Of a DNA stretch of 64,000 bases, positions 42,370 to 53,905 are shown one piece after another. Position numbers and translations under genes: made by a program. A model generated the notes under the pieces. The model was not told the origin of the DNA, did not search any database, and saw only the letters and a list, made by a program, of their open reading frames with translations. Source of the DNA: Antennarius striatus (Eukaryota; Chordata; Actinopteri; Lophiiformes; Antennariidae); assembly GCF_040054535.1 (NCBI RefSeq), contig NC_090795.1, forward strand, positions 6,485,501-6,549,500. The letters run 5' to 3'. Position 1 is the stretch's first letter. The number at the start of each line of letters is the position of its first letter.

Positions 42370-43457
42370 AGCAACTTTAGGGTTTTTTATTCAGGTCATT
42401 ACACCATGATACAAACTGACAGTGTGCAAACTTGCAACTTTAATAATGTTGTACAGTACAATTTCAACAGCAGTCTTTACAATGCACCCAACCCACATTT
42501 CCCCAATAAATAGAATTCAATATAATCTATGCTAATTCTTATAATTTCCTCAAAGGGTTAACATTTATAGGTGGACAGTAATGTCATCACAAAGGTTTCT
42601 TTTTTTAATAATAACGTTGGGTTTCATTATCTTCAAAGATTATCAATTTACAGTCAAATTATGTCAATAATCCACAAATTACATTGAATTGCAAAGGTTT
42701 TCAGGAAATTTAACAATTCAATGTTAAATTGAACTCAACTAAACAGAAAAAAAAAAGACTCAGGTCTAACTAGTTGGATAAGTTCCAAGAACATTGTCTT
42801 TTGTGTTTTCTCAGACTATTTGACAATTACCAAAGACTAATTTCCAACTCCACTTTAAGCATTACGTGAATATGCTTTTAGGAGATTTCACTGAATATGC
42901 AGCATAAAAATGTGCACCTCATAAACCTGACACAACAAAATCAGCACAGTAACGAAGGCACTTCATTAATAAATCACAGTTGCTTAACAAAAGGTCAGAC
43001 GAGAAACGACGGCCCGCGTAGCGCCGCTCACCACAAAACCAGGTCACCCACTTCTCCAAGAAAGACACAAAAAACTCTTCATTCTGTCTTTTCATTTATT
43101 TTTGGTAACTAAAATATTACTTGATAGAATAGTAAAACCTCCTCTCTGATAGAAAAATTACTTTATGTATGTCTTGCTTTTAGAAACATATAGTATATAC
43201 ATACAGTAATAGAATCATTTGTCAGTGGTAGTCCTGTACAAAGAGTCCAAGAATACAGATACGGTAAGAATCCATACAGTTGTTGTCTACGTTCGATTAT
43301 GACGGGAACGGTTGCCTGAAGTCCTCACATTGGGGGCCAAGCCGGGGCCCCCAAAGCTGGTCTGAGGACGGGAGCAAGGCTGCAGGGCCGTAGCAGCGAG
43401 GTGAGGCCTCTGCGTAGCAGGGCTGAGGCGAGGAACGCGAGCTGAAGCCACTAGATG
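42370..43457 (-). other. ctdspl: CTDSPL 3' UTR (approximate)
   Basis: Noncoding sequence after the CTDSPL stop. An AATAAA lies on the minus strand at 42391-42386, with a UGUA-type upstream element (TTGTACTGTACAACA) near 42450. An earlier AATAAA lies at 43100-43095. Alternative polyadenylation is plausible; the end is an estimate. Confidence 0.45.
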
Positions 43458-46400
43458 CTACCTGTTTCTCAGGCTTTGTAACTGACTGTAGATATCCTCC
43501 TCCTTACTGAGGCCCTCAAACAGAGGGATCAGGTCCAGCAGCTCCGTGTCCGTCATGTCGTCAAACCAGGACTGTACCGGCACCTGTGGAGAGAGAGAGA
43601 GCCCAGAGAGAGAAAGAGAGAGAGAATGGATGAGGATTTATTTGATCAAGGCAGAAAACCGAGTTGACAGTCGATGCTAAAGTGAGGTGAGAAGATGGTG
43701 CGCGTGTTGTGTAAATAATTAATGTGGGAAATGCATCAAAGGCATGAAGAGTGGCAGCAGCTCCACTGAGCTACTTCCCCACAGAGAGAAAACTCATAAA
43801 ATTGGGAACACTGCAGACGGCACAATGCTGTGTCTAAAATAATGGTGCAGATGAAAACCGACAACCGACATCTCACAGATACAATCACTTGTCCTCATTA
43901 GTTACTTTACAACAGAATACTTTCTGCAGTAACATTATCTTTATCCCCATTTTTACCTCCGTCAAAGACATTAAGAGGAACCAATACCATTTTTTTTGTC
44001 TGCTGTTGGCATTATTACAAAAAAATAACTCCACAAATTGTTGATGAGAGGATTAGAGATGTTGGATGGAAAAAAACTTTTTCATTTCTAAGTGGATGTG
44101 GTGAAAGGGACGATGATTTATTGATTATTTTTCTTCAACACTGTGAGAACTCCAAGGATATGAGCTATTTTACTAAAAAATTCATGGATAGCTTTGCATA
44201 TAACTTTTATTAGAGATAAGAATAAAAGACGGATATCCGGCAGGAAATGCTGACTCTTCTGGGGGGATGGATTGATGGCTTGCTTGTCTATTTTTATGAT
44301 GTGAGAATCTCAATAATGCTGTTGCATACTGGTGGACTAGACTAGACTTGTGGGCACAGGGGACCCTTTGGATGGAACACTTAGCCTTAGAGGTCAATCG
44401 TCTCAGAGCAATCCTTTTAGTCCAGTTTTTTACGTTGAATAAAGACAACATGAACGCAACATGACCCTAGACATTTCATGAAGCCTTGGTCTCGATCAGT
44501 ACAATCAGGATGCCCCCATTAGGAAGGAAGCTAAAGGTCTGACTTACTGCATTCTCAGGATGGAAGATGTAGGAGGCAGGTGAGTTGTCAATGATGATAA
44601 CTTTACTGAGCTCCCGACCCAAGAGGCTGAGGTCTTTGACGTAGTTTCCTCTGTGGAAAACACAGGATTCCCTGAAGAGCCGAGTGCGAAACACCCCCCA
44701 CTGGTCCAGCAGGTCTGCCACAGGGTCAGCATACTGATGAAACCAACAGGAAATCATAGCGTTAACACAGCTCATGTAAAGTTACCGATGCCATCGTCTT
44801 GCTGCTGCGACGTGTGGATGAACCTTGGCTAAGCTCGCTGTGAAGAGGACGCATTCAAAGAGCTCCCCCATCTTCTGGAGGAACTCGTCCACATGGGGCC
44901 TCTTCAGGACGTAGACCTGAAGCAATGGCATGAAAATAAACAGTCAGTCTCACTACTGCATGGTGTGTGGTGATATATCTAACATCAGTGTTCTCGTTTG
45001 CGTGCGTCCTTGACGCACATTTTTTGACAGGGACGCACGATCGTCAGACAGAAACTATTGAGTGAAAAGCAAAAGTGAAAAAAAAAACCTGTATAACATC
45101 TTTCCTTATTTCTAAAACTGTTGGGTTTTTAAAAAAAAAACTACCAGGCTTTAACATTTTGATAAACTAATTACTGATTATAATTAGATATAATTATAAC
45201 TCTTTTTTTTCTTTTTTACTTAAACAGTAATGTTATTAATAAAAACATTAAAATCAAATTGTTTATTTTTATATTGTTCTATTGGCAAAACTCAATGCTT
45301 GCATATACGCTTCTACTGTACATGCTGTTGTTACTTTTGGGATGCATAAACGTCATGTCGGGATGCACAAATCTTTCTTGAAGCGCATCCCAGAGATGCG
45401 CTACTTTCTTGAGGTAAAATGAACTCTGTAACATATAACATGTTAATAGCTGTGGCTCTTCTGTGTATCATTTGATATGTTGTCTGTTCATAATCTTTCA
45501 TTGTGTTGTGATGTTGATCCATGCAACACGTCCGTCCAACCAACAAACGTCCGTCCTCTTCAGTAGCTCTCTGTGGATTAGTTGAACTGCCTCCAAGTAC
45601 AAGTAATCAAGTATAGGCCAAGATAGACACAGAAAGCCTATCCTGGATTACTTGAACCCGGTTACAGCTACAGCTTGGCTTCATCCAGGAATAAAATGTA
45701 CAAACCAAACTATTCCAGCTGCAAACTCAAAAGATTCCTCGACATGCTTTACATTCAGCAACACGTTGAAAAGCTTTTAAGCGAGCAAAGATACAGTCAA
45801 TAAACCAAATATGCTTAATCCTGGGAGGAGTACACAGCATGTATCTATCTTACTCTGACATGGCTGTGGCATAGATTAATCAAGGTTACCTGATGAATAG
45901 TCCCATCAATCTCCACTGGAACAATAAAGTCTGCATTGCTGATGGGCTGCAGGAAGACAAGAAATGGAGAAAGAATTCAAAACTGGTGGCATTTGTGTTC
46001 AAAACACCTAAAAGATGATGAGTTTGCTTAACTACATGCCTGCATCTCAGATCTAAACAAAAAAAATAACGAGAGGTAAAATACTACAACTGGGAAATCT
46101 TTAACCCTAATGTAGTTTCCTCTGCTCTGGCGCTCTGTATCTTTCTGTCGAATAAAAACCAGAAGTGACACACCAGAGGGAAACCTGGGAGTCAAACAAG
46201 ATGACAGATGTAGACACAAGCCAACTTGACTTGTGCTGTCATTGTAAAAGGAAGAAAGGCTGAAGCGGAAGTGAACGAGCTGGGGGAAGATAGATGCCAG
46301 TGGGGCATGTGGAAGACAAGCCCAGGGCACAAAGAGAGGAACGGAGGAGTCACATCAGAAACAAAGAAGGAAGAAAGAGAGAATAGGTGACAGAAAATGA

Positions 46401-49400
46401 TGAGGTTTTAAGAAGGGAAATTAATTTATGGGAGACTGGCTGCTACCAGGAGAGTGTTCAGTGTAGATGAAATTAGGAAACAAAGTTAGAAAATCAGCTT
46501 AACTAAAGAAAGTAGGGACAACAATTCAGCTAGTTGTTATAAACTAGCTAGAATATAGTTGATATCATATATTTACCTTTTTACCACCACCAAGGACGGG
46601 GGTGTTTTTGTTGCCAATCATTGTGTGTTTGTCACAAGGTGTATACTAAACACAATATTGTGGATTGTCATACATATTGGTGGAAGGATGGGACATTGGA
46701 CAGAAAAGAAAGTTAGAAATTGATTTTGGATCAGACATTGATCAGATTTTTGGTTATTTTCCCACAATTTCAACAAAACTTTGTAGAAGGTCCCCGCGAT
46801 AAGCTGGCATCTCATCCGGGGTGTACCCTGCCTCTTGCCCCTAGCCGGCTAGGATAGGCTCCAGCAGACCCGAGACCCACAAGGTGGATAAGCGGCTTTA
46901 GATGAGACGATTGCGATCATCTTTTCTACAAGACAATGGATGGATGGATGTAGAAGGCTGGGACTGAAGCACTCTCTGACTGCCATTTTTCATTGTCTCA
47001 GTTTTACATATAGTCAGCTTCTTATGATAAAATGTTTGTGCATAGCTTATTAATACCAAATTGGAGAATTTTAAGTCAATAAGAAAAAGAACAACCCAAA
47101 TGTTTGAAAATTCAATCCAACTTGTCTCCAGGATGAGTTAGTTTAATACCATCCAACAGGGGGCGTGTTTGCTCTACTTAAGGCAGCGCTTTGACCTCCT
47201 CCTCATCACCTGTATCTGTAGAATGTGACCAAAGCGTGACAAAAGACCCACTGTGCTAGAGGTGTTTGTTTCTCTATGTGACGTAAAGAGTGAAGGAAAG
47301 ATTCCAGATCCCTCCAAAGACAGCTGCGAATGCCTCGCTGGAACAGACTGGTTCTGGTTAATGTTTACACCTGAGATGGGAGAAGACCGTAGCTTTGGCT
47401 GTCGTGCAACTGCGATGTGTTGCTGTGCTCTATAAGGGGTGAGGAGACATGTATGGAAATGTTGGAAATAAACGGAGGGAGGATGAAGACAATGAGGATG
47501 GCGAGGAGCGTTATATACTGTAGATCTGTGCTGAACTGCATCAACCGCAACGGATGAGGAACTTCTGGAATGTTTCAACTGATGACTCCAGTATGGGTGT
47601 AGTCCGGAGTTTCCCTACATAAATACAGTACATATCGCAACACCACTGTTAGCAATTGATTACCACCAAATGTTAATTCTGATTCCACATGTAATTGTAA
47701 TTCTTCTGCATCTAATTCTCTTCTACAAGAATTATGTTTTCATCTATGCAGGATACATCAGTATGTGATGCATTACGTAATGTTTTGAGATGTCCATCTG
47801 TGCACAAATTCAATTCAATTCTTTGTGCACTAATTGTCCTTTTTTGATCTATAATTACCTCTTGACCTCACTGCCAGACCAGAATCATCCCCAGTAAATC
47901 CTGCAGGCGTCAGAAGAGAAAGTGCTTTGTGTGCATTGCTTTGTGTCTCACTCTTCTTCCACTGGGTTGATTTGAACTTATTGCTTCGTCCGAATCCATT
48001 TTATTCTGCAAACTGATTTCTGGACTAAACATATTTTGCAACTGTAGCTTCATCACACAAAAGAAAAAGAGAAGCTCTGGGGGGGTTTTTTTTGACTTGT
48101 TTTGTTTTGAACAAAAAAAAATGCATCAGACTATTAGAACGTACGCAGGATTTCTCCGTAACTCATCACGGCAGTTATTCAAGGCAACTCAACAGCATAC
48201 TTTATTGGACACACCCTTGTGTGTGGGTGATGATGTATGTGTGTGGCCCCATGCTACTGGCATGTGACTGGAATGGGTTGATTCAACGTAGCTATTTTTT
48301 TTTTCTTTCCTTTTGGAGTTTCCACAGCAGATTAATTCCTGTATAAAAATGAACTGAAAGTGTTTTCTCTGCAGTTATTTTAATTAAATAATACAAGTAG
48401 GTTCCTTCCCCTGCTGAAAAAATAACTACAGCAAAAACAAAGGCTCCTCAGCTTCACCTTACACTCTTTCGATGCACAACTCTCTGGCTTTGAGCTTCCA
48501 CTCCCACCGGTTTACAAAAGGCACAGATACGGTTCACAGAGATGTAATCAGATCAGCTGAGGCCAATGCAGCGCTGGGAGGCTGAGCTGAAGTAGGTCAC
48601 TAGGTGTGTCAGGTGTTAGTGAAGAAAACTTTTGATGGTGAAATAGAGTAAAACTTTATGACATTAATTGGATTTCACCGAGACTCACGGATCACAAATG
48701 TCAACCATGTAAGAAGTTTAGATGTCAAGAAGGTACTGGTCTACCAGCAGCTTTCATCCACTGTTGGTTGGATGGCTCTGAATTCTGGCACAAGAAATTA
48801 TGTACCCCTCGGGATGAGCGATTTCTATCGTTTGAACATCATGAAAAACCTTTAATTTGTCCAAAACTTCCTTGCCATTAATATCCCTATTAGCCTCAGC
48901 TGAAGTTTGTTTATTTTAATACGCTAAGCAAAGATGGTGAACAGGGTAAATATAACCTTTGCCAATGAATGCCGGAGGAAGTTTTAAGCAGAGCAAAACA
49001 AAAGTAGCAAAAAATTCAAGAAATAAACACTGAATGTGAGGAGAAAATATCTTAATACTCATGAAATAATCTGTCCGTGAAGAAAAATAATTTTACCAGT
49101 CAAGATACTATAGTTACCTGTTGCACATGCACAGACATGTATAGAACTGACACCTTAGAAAAGCTCAATTCAAAACAGTTTGGTTGTCTTACAGTGTGAT
49201 AATTAAATGGAAGACATGTCCAAATTAATTGCTAGGGTCTGACTAACAAAACAATGCAGTGTTTTATCACGTAGGTGGAAGACTGTCAAACAGGAGCCAA
49301 TGTTAAAGGGTTTAAAAATGTTCATAAGCTCATAAGAAGCTGACAATTTGGCGATGCTGCCTCTCACAGGACAGATCTAAGTGCCTCCTGCCAAAGCAAC

Positions 49401-52241
49401 TGGATTGGATGAAGATAAATCCTGATGAAAAATGACACACAGCTCCTTTTTTTTGGTGCTTTTTCTTGATATAAGTGATGCGTCAAAGCAATATAGCAAT
49501 ACATTTCCCTGTTATTATATGCACTTCAGTTATGCTGACAGAGCTTAGAAACACTGCATGCTAATTTTCATCATATCATCTTACCCATATTCAAAGCAAA
49601 GAATAGCATCTTCGGGATTTATTTATGTATAATCCTATTATCCCTCTAAAGCTGTGGAATAAACACGACTGAAAGGAGAAGGAGGCGCAACTGAAATGAA
49701 TAAAAGAGAACATTAGAGTCTGTTTGCTATAAGTGTACTTATTATAGAGTAGGTAGCGTGGTGAAATACCTTGAAGGAGCTGTGCACAAGAGTTTCATCC
49801 AGATCGATCACCACACAGTTCTTCCCATAGTCTGCTATACTGACCTCTGGCAGGAGGAACTTGGCTGGTGGCTGCAGAGACAATACATACAGTTGACAAA
49901 GGAGGTTCAGAGGGACAGCTGGTGGCAAACACACACACTTGTACCACGGGCGTGATGATGGCTTTGGTGTGAGTGTTGGAGATGATAACTTGGCTGACAC
50001 TGAGGACACAATTAACAGCATAAATGACTTGCAGGAGGGAGTTGATTTAAATTTATTTGAAGGCTTGACTGTAGAGAAAGCAGGAAGGTATTTTTTGTGA
50101 AGTATAGGGCTGCTCGTCTTTTCTTTCTTCTTAATTATTTCTTCTATAAAATATTAAAATAATTAAAAATGCATATAACCTTCTCCTCCCTGAGTCTGAA
50201 TCCTATTGCATATATATATATAATTGATGAAGGTATTAAACAGATAAAGTTAATTCTTAATGTGACAGCCTTGAAGGACTCAACTTCATGGAATTAAATA
50301 TCAAAACTACGTGTAAAGCTGCGCTTTTATTGCTAAATTTTACCTGTTTTTGTGTGACTCCCTGCTGACATTTTGTGTACTACCTCCTGCTGACTGAGCT
50401 CTGTGACTGTGATGCCTTCAGGGTCAATGTGGGTAAGGTGAAACACTCATGTCCTCTGCTATGCAGGCCTGGAGCTACAGACAAGCACAGGGCAGATGGT
50501 CCAGCCATAGGGGGCACACGCAAACATACACATGGTTTCATGAACACACACATACACACATGCACAAATCTATATAGAGGTGAGGAGCAAAGACTGCCAA
50601 TCGTACCCATTCACACCGTAGCGCTGCTGCTCAATATGCCAGCCATCTCCTGCGTGTGTGTGTGTTTTTTGGCCGGGTTGTGGGTATTAATCATTTTTTA
50701 TCGCGGGGCTGCATGCTGATGTATCACAGGTAGGATTCCCTACGAGCAAGGACACCGAATGACATCCTATCAGGCTGTGATGGATGTGATTTACACATGC
50801 AGGCTGAGGAAATAAAGAAAGAGTGAGTGGGACCTTGACATTTTCATCAGCGAGCCGCACGGAGATAAAACAAATTTAAAATTTCACCTGACGGTACAAC
50901 CAGGGGGCGCTATATAAACCTCTTAGCTCAAAACCTCTCAGTGGTAATGGCGCCATTACCACTGAGAGGAGATCCAACTTATAGAATACAGGCCAAAACA
51001 ATGTTTCTCATTAACATATCTCTAACAAATGTGTGGAAAACACTGTAAATACTTATAATAATGAAGTGTATATAAGTCTTTACATATTTATTCTTCATTT
51101 TAATGTCAAGCAAAATGAAAGCCAGGAGATTAAAAGCAAAGAAAAAGTTTTTACAAATACATTACAGTGAATTAGAACACACAGATGAAGTGTGTAAAAT
51201 GATAGTTAATCTGCTGTTTCTTCTGTGCTCCTGGGTTGTGTTACATTACAGAGTGACTCAGACCTAAGTTTAACTTGAGCCTTATTTAAGTTGTCCTCAG
51301 CCAAACCCCCGGCAGGAAAATTAAAGAGCAGACCACATCGCTGAATGCATTTCCTGCTCCTGAAGGCAGGTGTCTGCTGGGTGATGGAGTTTAAAGCTTG
51401 GCTTCAGTATAGGGACGCTGTGAGTGTGAATGCCCTTAAATTACAGCAAACCACAGGCTTGCATTGATTCCAAAGTAACTAAATGGACTGCAACTTCAGC
51501 ACAAACAAAGTAGAGATGAGATGAAGTCCTCTTTCTGGTGACTAGGGAAGTACAGTTCATCAAAACAAAACTTCCCTCGAATAAACTAAAAGCCCATTAT
51601 TGCATAATCATATTGTAAAATTTCTCAATACAAAATAAAAATACCTAATTTAATTGTCTTTTAAGGACATGCCATCCATTTGTGGAGCCAAATTGCTGTG
51701 AAGGTCTGGCGTAAGACTGAATAAATTCAACTTGATGAGAAAATCGCATGATCTCTTCCAGTGATTAAAAAACATGGGACAAATAGACACAAATAAATCT
51801 TGGAACAGGATTATGTCCTACAAATCATGTGATGGAGTAAAGCTCTTAAAGTTGTTTGCTTTGATTTTTTAGTATGAGCATCTCAGAGCAAGGAAAAATC
51901 ACTATTGTGTCAACATCCACATGCAGGAAGAATGATGAAGCACAGTGAGCAAAGGAGGAAGGTTACTCTGATGGAGGGAGATGAATAAAAATGAACCATA
52001 GTAATACATACACTTGGGATGGGGATGACCTGGACCTGGTCACACTGGAGTGAATAAAAACAGAGAGAAAAAAGAGAAAGAGGTTGAGAGAAGGACAGCG
52101 TTAAAAAAAAATTACAGAAGTAGAAGCAGGAAAGCAAGTGAACAAATAGTGAAACATCATAGCGAGGAGGAAATCAGCAACATCAATATTCCAATCAACA
52201 AATGCATGGGCAGAAAAAGAGGGAGTGGAGTAGAGAAAGCG

Positions 52242-52328
<87 letters not shown>

Positions 52329-52788
52329 TGACAGAATGTGAGTACAACTCGCTCGAAAGCAAACAAGAGATTCCATAGTAACAAATATGGCTGGCCAGAA
52401 ATCCAAAAACAGCACACTCATGGGAGGGGCTGTGGCACGGACCCATTTTGAAATTCAGCACTATAACAAGGCTTGTTATGGAGAAGTTTGCTTGGTTCAC
52501 GCAAAAATCAAAGTCTTTTGTTGAAGTGGGGGGTCTGGAATTTGATGACATACATGGTGTCTGTCAGGGGCCCCCCCTCCTGGGCCCCCACCTCCGGGGC
52601 CCCCCCTCCCTTGATTGAGACATTCAAAGGTAAACAGGAGCGTGATACCTGATATGATTTGGTTCCATTTATAGCGCTGCTGTACCTGATTTGGCAGCGG
52701 AACACCGTGTTTGCGGAGGAGTTCAGGGTTTTGGCGCCAAAACGTTCGCTTCACACATCCTCACTATACTGGTCTGAGTGTGTGTGTG

Positions 52789-52881
<93 letters not shown>

Positions 52882-53609
52882 ACGTGGGCGCCAGGCAATC
52901 CATCACACCGGACACACGCACAAGGCCCACTTCATGGGGATTAAAGCAGAAGCATGTATGTGTGAGTGTGTGTGTGTGTTTTGCATGTACATCTAAGAGT
53001 TGCGAAAGAATGAGATAGTACACGCCAGAGTGTGTACGTCTTTCAGGCTGTTCAGCCTACTCGATGCTTTGTGTGTGTTAGTTTGTGTGTGTAGGCAGAT
53101 ATCGAAGAATGCAGGATGGGAAGCGAGCCCGTGTTTTCAAGCAGTAGATGGTAAACAACCTCTGGGTTCAGCGGGTTTGAAGCAGCTGGAAAAATTTGTG
53201 GAGGGAGTTCGGCGAGGCAACGCAGCACCTCGCCCTTCGCTCTGCAGGAAAAGGCAAACCCTAACAAGCTCTCTGTAGCAAAAGCAAACAAATGATATTT
53301 AGTAGCAAATCTCTTGAGTCTAATTAGTATTCCTGTCCCATACTAAATAATTCCCCTCAGGTTTTTTTTTTGTGCTTTATGGTGATGTGGCTGCAAACCA
53401 CGCAGTCTGTACTCTGGCCATGTATGATGCGAGAGAGAAATAAGCTTCACCTTAGGAGGACTGCCATTCTCCTCTGGTGGCGGGGGCAGAGAAAACGTCT
53501 TGTTGTTGGCGGGCGGCGGCTCCACGTGGTAGTCATTGTAGTTACGGAAGCAGCAGAAGAAGGGGCTGAAAATGCCTCGGCTCCGGTGCTTCTTGAGGCT
53601 GCTGTTGGA
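43458..53609 (-). CDS. ctdspl: CTD small phosphatase-like (SCP3), lacking first coding exon
   Basis: Exons in the window, 5' to 3': 53609-53451, 49871-49770, 45946-45890, 44916-44824, 44733-44548, 43583-43458. All junctions are in phase 0 and give 240 residues. The missing N-terminal exon (about 30 residues in human) should lie right of 64000. CTDSPL is a nuclear HAD/FCP1-type phosphatase that removes Ser5 phosphate from the RNA polymerase II tail and acts on other targets such as RB1. Visible motifs: a Cys/Phe-rich [12 protein letters not shown]; catalytic [10 protein letters not shown] (the DxDxT nucleophile site); [45 protein letters not shown]; and C-terminal [16 protein letters not shown]. 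All key catalytic motifs are intact. A Pro-rich linker with [15 protein letters not shown] follows the N-terminal segment. The gene hosts miR-26a. Confidence 0.95.
45001..45039. repeat. Inverted repeat, 9-bp arms
   Basis: Perfect arms cgtgcgtcc (45001-45009) and ggacgcacg (45031-45039) with a 21-base loop, in the same CTDSPL intron as miR-26a. Confidence 0.7.
45360..45391. repeat. Inverted repeat, 7-bp arms
   Basis: Arms GGGATGC (45360-45366) and GCATCCC (45385-45391). Other copies of gggatgca nearby (45340-45346) suggest a small degraded repeat. Confidence 0.5.
45587..45666 (-). ncRNA. mir26a: mir-26a precursor
   Basis: The 22-nt minus-strand sequence at 45656-45635 is identical to mature miR-26a as I know it (starts TTCAAGTAATCC, ends GATAGGCT). 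A complementary star arm with typical mismatches lies at 45617-45596 (starts CCTATACTTGATTAC), separated by an 18-17 nt loop. The hairpin is in the sense orientation within the CTDSPL intron between exons 45946-45890 and 44916-44824, matching the mammalian arrangement of mir-26a-1 in CTDSPL. It is probably processed from the host intron. The exact ends of the hairpin are estimates. Confidence 0.97.
46791..46948 (+). mobile_element. Short L2-type LINE 3' end with target-site duplication
   Basis: A 158-bp insert carries ggataggctccagcagaccc, ggataagcggcttt and a terminal (ggat)n run, all typical of fish L2/Maui-type LINE 3' tails. It is flanked by identical 9-base copies of TGTAGAAGG at 46782-46790 and 46949-46957, which look like a target-site duplication. 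This marks a 5'-truncated or SINE-like retroinsertion in the CTDSPL intron 45947-49769. Confidence 0.75.
47153..47167 (+). promoter_or_regulatory. Weak CTCF-like motif
   Basis: CCAACAGGGGGCGTG matches 12 of 15 positions of the CTCF core. It lies in a CTDSPL intron. A weak call. Confidence 0.25.
50897..50911 (+). promoter_or_regulatory. CTCF-like motif
   Basis: CAACCAGGGGGCGCT matches 14 of 15 positions of CCASYAGRKGGCRCT. It lies in the CTDSPL intron 49872-53450, 22 bp left of a perfect 36-bp palindrome. Confidence 0.45.
50934..50969. repeat. Perfect 36-bp palindrome
   Basis: Two 18-bp arms (50934-50951 and 50952-50969) are exact reverse complements with no spacer; the centre is GGCGCC and each arm ends in CCTCTCAGTGG read inward. 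No mismatch was seen. It could form a cruciform or RNA hairpin. Confidence 0.95.
52244..52326 (+). repeat. (AC)n microsatellite
   Basis: About 41 uninterrupted AC units in the CTDSPL intron 49872-53450. Confidence 0.97.
52567..52610 (-). repeat. G/C-rich block, G-quadruplex candidate on the CTDSPL sense strand
   Basis: Two copies of ggggccccccctcc flank another C-run. On the minus strand, which is the CTDSPL transcript strand, this gives at least four runs of three or more Gs within 44 bases. Confidence 0.6.
52777..52879 (+). repeat. (GT)n microsatellite
   Basis: About 50 GT units with one break at 52789-52791. It is the reverse complement type of the (AC)n tract 450 bp to the left. Confidence 0.97.
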
Positions 53610-53874
53610 CTGGGAGACTGGAAGTGATAACGAAAGAAAGAAAGTGATGTTAGACAGATTTGCATGTGCTAGACGAGTGCCAGTAGCGTAGGCAGTATTC
53701 CAAACTTTTGCAGTCGCACAAAATACTGAGTCCCACGTTAAAAATATTTAAATGACTATCAGTATAATAAAAAATATAATGACTAATTTTTATATCTGTC
53801 AGTTAAAAAAGAAAGTCATCTTTGCTTAGACTGAAGACAGGAGAAAACTGATGTATTCCATGGTGTCGTGTATT

Positions 53875-53905
53875 AATCCACTTAAAATATCATTTTAAGT
53901 GGATT
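53875..53905. repeat. Inverted repeat, 14-bp arms, 3-bp spacer
   Basis: Arms 53875-53888 and 53892-53905 pair perfectly around ATC. A related phrase (aaatccactcaaaat) recurs near 54266, so this may be part of a degraded repeat family. Confidence 0.85.

Noticed and set aside
52101..53023. Several open frames made of repeated Val/Cys or His/Thr.
   Set aside because: They are translations of CA/GT microsatellites.
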